This document shows, piece by piece, positions 1-5,654 of a stretch of DNA of 5,654 bases. The translations under genes were made by a program, and so were the position numbers. The stretch is from Opitutus sp. GAS368 (lineage in GTDB: Bacteria; Verrucomicrobiota; Verrucomicrobiia; Opitutales; Opitutaceae): positions 1-5,654 of the forward strand of contig CAMAXB010000211.1 in assembly GCA_945862035.1 (NCBI GenBank). The letters are read 5' to 3'. Within the stretch, counting starts at the first letter, position 1; every line of letters starts with the position of its first letter. Under the pieces are notes generated by a model. The model saw nothing but the letters and a program-made list of their open reading frames with translations. It had not been told where the DNA came from and did not search any database.

Positions 1-701
1 CCGGCCATGACGCCGCGGCCCGTGTAGAGACCTACTTGGCCGCCGAAGTCGAAACGCGGGGCAACCGGGAGCTCCAGCCCCGCCTCCACGAAGGCCCCGA
101 GGGAACTGCGGTACCCGCCCGTGGCGGCGAGCAGCGAAAAGAACGGCGCGTTGAGATTCCGATTAAAGGTCGGCAGGACCACGGGCTGGAAAAGGCCGAG
201 GCCAACGCGCACGCGCTCGGCCCGGATCTCGTCCTTGCCGGAATAGGTCACCTTCTCCGCCACGAGGGTCGGCGCCCAAGGGCCGGGTTGCTCGTAGGAA
301 ATCCGCGCATCCTCGAGCACGTAGGCGGTGTCATTGCCCGTGACCCGACCCGCCGTCAGGTAGAACGGGCTCTGGCCCAGCCGGAGATTGGCCGCGGTGA
401 AGGACCGGTCTTCCAGCACATACGTGAGCTCATCCGCCAACAGCAGGCGCGACCCCGTGAGCAGGCGGACGTTTCCGCGCGCGACCGCTCGGCCTTGCCG
501 CTCTTGGTAGATGATCTCGTCAGCCGTCAGCACCGCGCCGCGGTAGGTCAGGCGGCCGCCACCTTCAGTCCGGGCCACCCCGGTCCGGCCATCGAAGACA
601 ATCCGACCCGGCGAGGTAAAATCCACCCCGGCGGGCATGCCCTGACCGCGGACGGTCAGGCAGACCAGGACAAGAAGGAAAAGGGCGGGAATTCGAGCCA
701 C
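1..701 (-). CDS. OstA/LptD-like outer-membrane LPS-assembly protein, N-terminal part (partial at left edge)
   Basis: My translation of the minus strand from GTG 699-701 gives 233 residues without a stop before the window edge. Residues 1-20 look like a signal peptide (ARIPALFLLVLVCLTVRG), with a plausible type I cleavage site near residue 19 (V17-x-G19). Residues about 26-150 form an OstA-like (LptA/LptD periplasmic jellyroll) region with a visible internal repeat: TADEIIY at 59-65 and LADELVY at 88-94, a spacing of 29, then a looser copy around LTAGRV near 115. Residues about 190-232 (GYRSSLGAFVEAGLELPVAP, then FDFGGQVGLYTGRG) resemble the stretch where LptD enters its beta-barrel. In the known family LptD sits in the outer membrane and, with the lipoprotein LptE, inserts lipopolysaccharide on the outer surface. 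Most of the barrel should lie beyond base 1. GTG is chosen because it is the only usual start codon in frame ahead of the hydrophobic segment; no Shine-Dalgarno is visible before it. The in-frame ATG at 636-638 would lose the signal peptide. The gene could instead encode another OstA-fold envelope protein, so I give no symbol. Confidence 0.72.
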   Translation of the reverse strand, partial: MARIPALFLLVLVCLTVRGQGMPAGVDFTSPGRIVFDGRTGVARTEGGGRLTYRGAVLTADEIIYQERQGRAVARGNVRLLTGSRLLLADELTYVLEDRSFTAANLRLGQSPFYLTAGRVTGNDTAYVLEDARISYEQPGPWAPTLVAEKVTYSGKDEIRAERVRVGLGLFQPVVLPTFNRNLNAPFFSLLAATGGYRSSLGAFVEAGLELPVAPRFDFGGQVGLYTGRGVMA

Positions 702-821
702 AGGGAGCGAGCAAAGAAGGGGGGGAGGGTGCTGGCAAGCGATCAGACCGCATCCGGCGCCACTTGGTCCACTTTTCGCTTTCAGGAGGTGAACTCCCTT
801 CCCATCCTCACCGTCCCCCCT
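702..821. other. Divergent intergenic region between the LptD-like gene and ppc
   Basis: These 120 bases separate two outward-facing genes and so should hold both promoters, unless ppc is read from within the LptD-like gene. I found no convincing -35/-10 pair on either strand. Visible elements are a run of seven G at 719-725 followed by A and GGG, two direct copies of CCACTT at 760-765 and 769-774 (9-base period, possibly chance), and a strong Shine-Dalgarno at 784-792. The plus-strand frame of ppc is open through this region and far into the antisense of the LptD-like gene, but nothing in it resembles PEPC. Confidence 0.6.
784..792 (+). promoter_or_regulatory. Shine-Dalgarno-like sequence AGGAGGTGA, 29 bases before the ppc ATG
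   Basis: AGGAGGTGA is a near-perfect complement of the 3' end of 16S rRNA. The nearest ATG, GTG or TTG downstream is the ppc ATG at 822, leaving 29 bases between, against the usual 5-10. The segment can fold on itself: GGAG at 785-788 can pair with CTCC at 794-797 around a five-base loop, which would hide the site. It is either the ppc ribosome binding site used at an unusual distance, or chance. The sequence match is certain; the function is inferred. Confidence 0.45.
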
Positions 822-3587
822 ATGCCCAAGTCTCGTTCCTCCACCGCCCTGAAGGAAATGGCCCGATTGCGGACTGAAATTCGTGAGCTCGGCGCCGCGC
901 TGGGCCGGGTCATCACCCAGCTCGAAGGCCCGGCCGCCCTCGCCACCGTGTTGAATCTTCGCGCCCTCGCCAAAGCCAGCCGGCAGGGCGACGTCGACGC
1001 CCCGGTCAGGCTGGCCGCGGCCGTCCGGGGCCTCACGACCGACCAGGCCCTCCAACAGGCCATGGCCTTCACCGTGTACTTCGAGCTGGTCAATCTCGCA
1101 GAGGAGAATTTCCGCGTCGAACTGATCCGCCGCCGCCGCTCCGCCCGCCGGAATGCAGCGGACGGCGGCCCCGACGCCGAGCCGGTCCGTGAGTCGATCG
1201 AGGCCGCCCTCGTCGAGCTCAAGCATCGCGGCGTGACCGCGGCCGAGCTGCAGGAGCGCCTCGACCGACTCTCGATCGAGCTGGTCTTCACCGCACACCC
1301 CACGGAGTCCAAGCGCCGGACCCTCCTCGTGAAGTTGCGGCGCCTCGCCACCTTGCTCCGCGAGCGCACCAATCCGGTCGGTCCGGAGACCGATGCCCGC
1401 TGCATTGAGCGGGAGATCGTATCGCTCTGGCTCACCGACCGTTCCCGCGTCGCCCGTCCCGAGGTGACCGACGAGGCCAAAACGGGACTGTGGTATTTTG
1501 ACACCACGCTCTACGAGACTCTGCCGCGCCTGCAGTCGGATCTGGTGACGGCGCTCGCGCAGCACTACCCGGGGGTGAAGGCGCCCGCCCGCTGGCTCAC
1601 GTTCGGCTCCTGGATCGGGGGCGACCGCGACGGCAACCCGAATGTCACCGCCAAGGTCACGGCCGATGTCCTCCTCCTGCATCGCCGCCTCGCGATCGAG
1701 AAACTCCGCCTCGGGTCGCGCGACCTCGCGCGGAGCCTGACCGTCTCCGACCGGCGCGATCTCGTCTCGCCCGCGGTCCGCCGGCTGGCGCGGGAGAGCC
1801 GGCATTTTTCCAAGCACCTTGAGCAGGTCGGGGCACGGTATCCGCACGAACCCTACAGGCTCCTGCTCGGCGTCCTGCGGGAGCGGCTGGCCCAGGCCGT
1901 GGGCGAGATCCACGAGAACTCAATGCTGACGAGCGAGACGGTGAGCGACGAGACCTGCCTGCGGCCGGAAACGGTCCGGGAGACCTATGAGGTCATTGCC
2001 GCCAGCCTGCGCGCCGGGCGGAGCACCCTGCTGGCCGACGGTGAACTAAGTGCCGTGCAGCACCAACTGGCGGTGTTCGGCCTGCACGCGGCGCGGCTCG
2101 ACCTGCGCCAGCATTCCGCGCTGCACGAGGCCGCGGTGGCCGAGATCCTCGACCGCGATGACTACCGCCGCCTCGACGAGGCCGGAAAATGCGCGGTCCT
2201 GAGCGATACCCTCGCCGGACGCACCGCGCGGCCCAAGCGGGCGCTGACCCGGTATTCCGTCGCCACCCGGCACGTGCTTGAACCCTTGCAGCTGGCGGGG
2301 CTGGTTCGCGGCCGGTTCGGCTCCGAGGCGCTGGGGCTGTATATCATCAGCATGACCGCGGCGGTCTCGGACCTGCTGGAGGTGCGGCTGCTGATGGCGG
2401 TGACCGGCGCCAACCTGCCGATCGCGCCCTTGTTCGAGACGCTCGAGGACCTGCGGCACGCACCGGAGATCCTGCGCGGCCTGTTTAGCCACCCGAGTTC
2501 GGCCGCTGCGCTCCGGGAGGGCCACCAGCATGTGATGCTGGGCTACTCCGACAGCAACAAGGACTGCGGCTACCTCACGGCCAATTGGGCCCTGTTCAAG
2601 GCGCAGGACGAGATCGCCGCGGTCTGCCGGGCGCAGGGCCTGCGGCTGACCTTGTTTCACGGTCGCGGCGGTAGCATTGCCCGCGGAGGCGGACCTGCGG
2701 CCAAGGCCATCCTCGCACAGCCCGTGGGCCTGCGCGACGGTGGCATCCGCGTGACCGAGCAGGGGGAGGTCCTGTCGACGCGCTATCACGATCCCGATCT
2801 GGCGCACCGCATCCTTGAGCAGATGACTTTCGGCGTACTCGTGGGGTCGCAGGCCGCGCAGGCCGAAGCCAAGCAGCCGGCCGAGTGGGGCGAAGCGATG
2901 GAGGCGATGAGTGCCGCGGGCTTCGCGGCTTACAAGGCGCTGGTGCACGACGATCCGGGCTTTCTCGAGTTCTGGAAGCAGGCCACGCCCATCGATGAGA
3001 TCAGCAATCTCAAGTTCGGGTCCCGCCCGACCTACCGGCGCGCAACCCAGAGCGTGGCGGACCTCCGCGCAATCCCGTGGGTGTTCTCGTGGATGCAGAG
3101 CCGTTATAACTTTCCCGGTTGGTACGGGCTCGGCGCCGCGCTCGAGGCCGTGAGCGCACGCGGCCGCCAGGGTCGCCGCCTCCTGCGCCACATGTACGCC
3201 GAGTGGCCGTTTTTCCAGACCCTGATCGACAACGCCCAGCTGACCATCCGCAAGGCCGACATGGGCATCGCCCACCTGTACGCCTCCCTCGTCTCCGATC
3301 ATCGTCTGCGCACCCGGATCTTTAATCGGCTGCTCGACGAGTTCGCGCGCACCGAGCGCGCCATCCTCGTCGTCACCAGCCAACGGCAGCTGCTCAGCCG
3401 CGAGCGCGTCCTGCGGCAGTCGATCGAGCTTCGCAATCCCTACATCGATCCCCTCAATTCCCTCCAGGTCGAGCTGCTCCGCCGCCTTCGCGCCGGGGGC
3501 CTGACGAAGGAGGAGGAGGCCGGGCTGCGCTCCGTCGTCGAGCTCACCATCAACGGAATCAGCGGGGGACTGAAGAACACGGGTTAA
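822..3587 (+). CDS. ppc: Phosphoenolpyruvate carboxylase, complete, 921 aa
   Basis: Cytoplasmic enzyme that carboxylates phosphoenolpyruvate with bicarbonate to oxaloacetate and phosphate, refilling the TCA cycle. Family motifs appear in order: VFTAHPTESKRR with catalytic H159 (E. coli H138), FGSWIGGDRDGNPN (261-274), LDLRQHS with R429 (R396), VMLGYSDSNKDCG (571-583) with K580 (K546), FHGRGGSIARGG with R615 and R621 (R581, R587), FGSRP with R735 (R699), LRAIPW (748-753), and the C-terminal KNTG ending in the invariant glycine. The residues that bind the inhibitor aspartate in E. coli are kept: R621, K811 (K773), R871 (R832) and N919 (N881), so feedback inhibition by aspartate or malate is likely. 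Length is somewhat above the E. coli 883. The start is ATG 822 because similarity begins shortly after it; the frame is open far upstream without PEPC-like sequence. ATG 858 is an alternative. Oddities are C582 in the lysine motif and TQS in place of TGG in the loop at 742-744. glgB follows 80 bases later on the same strand. Confidence 0.97.
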   Translation: MPKSRSSTALKEMARLRTEIRELGAALGRVITQLEGPAALATVLNLRALAKASRQGDVDAPVRLAAAVRGLTTDQALQQAMAFTVYFELVNLAEENFRVELIRRRRSARRNAADGGPDAEPVRESIEAALVELKHRGVTAAELQERLDRLSIELVFTAHPTESKRRTLLVKLRRLATLLRERTNPVGPETDARCIEREIVSLWLTDRSRVARPEVTDEAKTGLWYFDTTLYETLPRLQSDLVTALAQHYPGVKAPARWLTFGSWIGGDRDGNPNVTAKVTADVLLLHRRLAIEKLRLGSRDLARSLTVSDRRDLVSPAVRRLARESRHFSKHLEQVGARYPHEPYRLLLGVLRERLAQAVGEIHENSMLTSETVSDETCLRPETVRETYEVIAASLRAGRSTLLADGELSAVQHQLAVFGLHAARLDLRQHSALHEAAVAEILDRDDYRRLDEAGKCAVLSDTLAGRTARPKRALTRYSVATRHVLEPLQLAGLVRGRFGSEALGLYIISMTAAVSDLLEVRLLMAVTGANLPIAPLFETLEDLRHAPEILRGLFSHPSSAAALREGHQHVMLGYSDSNKDCGYLTANWALFKAQDEIAAVCRAQGLRLTLFHGRGGSIARGGGPAAKAILAQPVGLRDGGIRVTEQGEVLSTRYHDPDLAHRILEQMTFGVLVGSQAAQAEAKQPAEWGEAMEAMSAAGFAAYKALVHDDPGFLEFWKQATPIDEISNLKFGSRPTYRRATQSVADLRAIPWVFSWMQSRYNFPGWYGLGAALEAVSARGRQGRRLLRHMYAEWPFFQTLIDNAQLTIRKADMGIAHLYASLVSDHRLRTRIFNRLLDEFARTERAILVVTSQRQLLSRERVLRQSIELRNPYIDPLNSLQVELLRRLRAGGLTKEEEAGLRSVVELTINGISGGLKNTG

Positions 3588-3667
3588 TCCCCTCGTCCTG
3601 CAATCGCCGTTCTCCGGGATCGACGCTTCGTTCGGCGGCCTCCACTCTTCGGGCAACTCCCGCATCC

Positions 3668-5654
3668 GTGATCATCTCCCCGCAAGAACTCGACCGCTTC
3701 CTGCAGGCGCGCAGTGCCAGCCCGCACAGCCTGCTCGGCATGCACCCGATGAAGAAGGGCCGCACGCAGGGGCTCGTGGTGCGCGCCTTTCTGCGCCAGG
3801 CCGCCGCCTGCAGCGTCGTCGAGGTCGGCACGGCCAAGACCCATCCGCTCAAACCGATCGCAACCGAGGGCTTCTTCGAGGGCTTCCTGCCGAAGCGCAA
3901 GGCGCCGTTCAGCTACCAGCTGCGCGTCACCTACCACTCGGGTGAGATCCGGCAGTTCCACGATCCCTATTCCTTCCTGCCCACGCTCAGCGACCAGGAC
4001 CTGTACCTGTTCAATGAGGGCAATGAACATCGCGCCTACGAGAAGCTCGGCGCCCATCTCCGCGAGATCGACGGTGTGCGCGGCACCGCCTTCTCCGTCT
4101 GGGCCCCGAGCGCGGCCCGTGTCTCGCTGGTGGGGAATTTCAACCAGTGGGACGGTCGTTTCCATCCCATGCGCCCGCTCGGCGCCTCGGGCGTCTGGGA
4201 AATCTTCGTCCCCGGCCTCAGCGAGGGTGAGCTCTACAAGTTCGAACTGCTCGACCAGCGCGGGCAGCTCCGGCTCAAGACCGATCCCTACGGCACGTAT
4301 TTCGAGGCCCCGCCGGGGAACGCCTCCATCGTCTGCAACCCGCGCCGCCATGTCTGGCGCGACGAGGCCTGGATGGAGCAGCGCGAGGCCGCCGCCGGGC
4401 AGCTCGACCGGCCGATCTCGATCTACGAGATCCACCTCGGGTCGTGGAAGCGCAAGCTCGACGACGCCAATCGCCCCCACAGCTACCGCGAGCTCGCGCC
4501 CATGCTCGCCGATTACGCGGTGGAGATGGGTTTCACCCACATCGAGGTCATGCCGCTGGCCGAGCATCCGTTCGACGGTTCCTGGGGCTACCAGGTCACG
4601 GGCTTCTTCGCCCCGACCCACCGCTTCGGTTCACCGGAGGACTTTGCCTGGTTCATCGATCATCTCCACCAGCGCGGGCTGGGCGTCATCCTCGACTGGG
4701 TGCCGGCCCATTTCCCCCGCGACAGCTTCGCGCTCGCGGAGTTCGACGGCACCCATCTCTACGAGCACGCCGATCCGCGCCAGGGCGCGCACATGGACTG
4801 GGGCACGCTGATCTTCAATTACGGGCGCAACGAGGTGCGCGGCTTCCTCGTCGCCAATGCGCTCTCCTGGCTGGATCGCTACCACATCGACGGCCTGCGG
4901 GTGGATGCGGTCGCCTCGATGCTCTACCTCGACTACTCCCGCACCGAGGGACAATGGGTCCCGAACAAGCATGGCGGTCGCGAGAACCTCGAGGCGATCG
5001 AGTTCCTGCGCCAGACCAATGACCTCGTCCATCGCTACCATCCGGGGGTCCTCATGATCGCCGAGGAGTCAACCGCCTTCGCCGGGATCTCCAAGCCGGT
5101 GCGCGAGGGCGGCATCGGCTTCGATTTCAAGTGGAACATGGGCTGGATGCACGACACGCTGCGCTACTTCCAGAAGGAGCCGATCCACCGCAAGTGGCAC
5201 CACAACGATCTCTCGTTCGGCGCGCTCTACCAGTACACCGAGAATTTTGTCACGGTCTTCTCCCACGACGAGGTCGTCCACGGAAAGCAGTCGATGCTCT
5301 ACAAGATGGGCGCCTGGCACATCCCGGAGAAGGCCGCCAATCTCCGGGCCCTGTATGCGCACATGTGGGCCTGGCCCGGCAAGAAGCTCCTCTTCATGGG
5401 CTGCGAGTTCGGCCAGTCACGCGAATGGGCCTACGCGGGCAGCCTCGACTGGCATCTGTGCCAGTACCTCGACCACGAGGGCATCCGCCTGCTCGTGCGC
5501 GATCTCAATCATCTCTACGCCGCCGAACCGGCTCTCAGTGGCACCGACCTGAATCCCGAGGGCTTCCGCTGGATCAACTGCCAGGACGCCGATGCCAGTG
5601 TCATCGCCTTCCTGCGCCTCGATCCCCAGGGGCGCGCGGTGTTCGCCATCGTGG
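3668..5654 (+). CDS. glgB: 1,4-alpha-glucan (glycogen) branching enzyme, partial at right edge
   Basis: My translation from GTG 3668 gives 662 codons without a stop, and aligns by eye with E. coli GlgB almost throughout. The enzyme cuts an alpha-1,4 glucan chain and rejoins it through an alpha-1,6 bond, making glycogen branches in the cytoplasm. The N-terminal module spans about 1-125 (SPHSLLGMHP at 18-27). A CBM48-type module starts at about 139 (GTAFSVWAPSAARV, then VGNFNQWDG). The GH13 catalytic barrel starts near 249 (PISIYEIHLGSW). Active-site residues sit at a constant +8 from E. coli numbering: Y308, D343, H348, R411, nucleophile D413 (LRVDAVASM), acid/base E466 (IAEEST), H533 and D534 (SHDEVVHGK). 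The last residues enter the C-terminal beta domain; about 70 residues should lie outside the window given the usual length near 730. GTG 3668 is the best start, as E. coli-like sequence begins directly after it and no other usual start lies nearby in frame. No Shine-Dalgarno is visible. The gene may be cotranscribed with ppc. Whether other glg genes follow cannot be seen. Confidence 0.96.
   Translation, partial: MIISPQELDRFLQARSASPHSLLGMHPMKKGRTQGLVVRAFLRQAAACSVVEVGTAKTHPLKPIATEGFFEGFLPKRKAPFSYQLRVTYHSGEIRQFHDPYSFLPTLSDQDLYLFNEGNEHRAYEKLGAHLREIDGVRGTAFSVWAPSAARVSLVGNFNQWDGRFHPMRPLGASGVWEIFVPGLSEGELYKFELLDQRGQLRLKTDPYGTYFEAPPGNASIVCNPRRHVWRDEAWMEQREAAAGQLDRPISIYEIHLGSWKRKLDDANRPHSYRELAPMLADYAVEMGFTHIEVMPLAEHPFDGSWGYQVTGFFAPTHRFGSPEDFAWFIDHLHQRGLGVILDWVPAHFPRDSFALAEFDGTHLYEHADPRQGAHMDWGTLIFNYGRNEVRGFLVANALSWLDRYHIDGLRVDAVASMLYLDYSRTEGQWVPNKHGGRENLEAIEFLRQTNDLVHRYHPGVLMIAEESTAFAGISKPVREGGIGFDFKWNMGWMHDTLRYFQKEPIHRKWHHNDLSFGALYQYTENFVTVFSHDEVVHGKQSMLYKMGAWHIPEKAANLRALYAHMWAWPGKKLLFMGCEFGQSREWAYAGSLDWHLCQYLDHEGIRLLVRDLNHLYAAEPALSGTDLNPEGFRWINCQDADASVIAFLRLDPQGRAVFAIV

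Noticed and set aside
565..753. A 62-codon minus-strand open frame starting at ATG 753
   Set aside because: It overlaps the LptD-like gene out of frame and is Pro/Arg-rich. Only its ATG is of interest, because of the G run discussed in the findings.
36..821. A 262-codon open extension upstream of PEPC in the same frame
   Set aside because: It runs antisense to the LptD-like coding sequence, shows no PEPC-like or other recognisable content, and PEPC similarity begins only after ATG 822. Open antisense frames are common in GC-rich DNA.
782..1507. A 241-codon minus-strand open frame over the 5' part of ppc
   Set aside because: It is Ser/Arg-rich with no domain and lies opposite conserved PEPC sequence.
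2046..3665. A 539-codon minus-strand open frame over ppc
   Set aside because: It lies opposite a gene with all PEPC motifs, its translation has low complexity rich in R, G, A and L and no recognisable domain, and it is explained by GC-rich third positions on the coding strand.
3588..3667. Possible terminator between ppc and glgB
   Set aside because: Only a four-pair hairpin is visible and no T-run follows it.
3584..4621. A 345-codon minus-strand open frame over glgB
   Set aside because: It is opposite clear GlgB sequence and its translation resembles no family I know; a shadow of GC-rich codon use.
3942..4811. A 289-codon plus-strand open frame inside glgB
   Set aside because: It is a shifted frame whose product is mostly S, R, P and T, while the GlgB frame over the same bases holds the conserved domains.

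Overview
The window is GC-rich (clearly above 60%), bacterial, and almost entirely coding. It holds three protein genes, two of them cut by the window edges: a minus-strand envelope gene at the left edge (OstA/LptD-like, N-terminal part only), a complete plus-strand phosphoenolpyruvate carboxylase gene (ppc, 921 codons), and a plus-strand 1,4-alpha-glucan branching enzyme gene (glgB) that runs off the right edge about 70 codons before its expected end. An LptD-like protein implies a Gram-negative outer membrane. The high GC, the gene content and the protein flavour (for example the PEPC motif GYSDSNKDCGY and the GlgB stretch LDWHLCQYLDHEG) make me think of Verrucomicrobia, Opitutaceae-like. 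That placement is from memory and is not proven by the sequence.

Layout: 1-701 (minus) is the N-terminal 233 residues of the LptD-like protein, starting at a GTG with a signal peptide. 702-821 is a short divergent intergenic region that must carry whatever drives the two outward-facing genes; it holds a seven-G run and a strong Shine-Dalgarno sequence set unusually far from the ppc start. 822-3587 (plus) is ppc. 3588-3667 is an 80-base gap with no recognisable terminator. 3668-5654 (plus) is glgB, starting at GTG.

Function: PEPC makes oxaloacetate from phosphoenolpyruvate and bicarbonate (anaplerosis). GlgB adds alpha-1,6 branches to glycogen. Both are central carbon housekeeping enzymes, and their codirectional placement with no visible terminator allows cotranscription. 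All catalytic residues I could place are present in both, and PEPC also keeps the residues that bind the feedback inhibitor aspartate in the E. coli enzyme. The LptD-like protein belongs to a separate, divergent unit and should act in placing lipopolysaccharide in the outer membrane.

I saw no mobile element, CRISPR array, RNA gene, phage gene or defence system, and I do not think the window contains a new biological system. The points worth a second look are small: the displaced Shine-Dalgarno of ppc, the G-tract that separates an upstream ATG from the LptD-like frame, unusual residues in two conserved PEPC motifs, and a non-ATG glgB start without an evident ribosome binding site.
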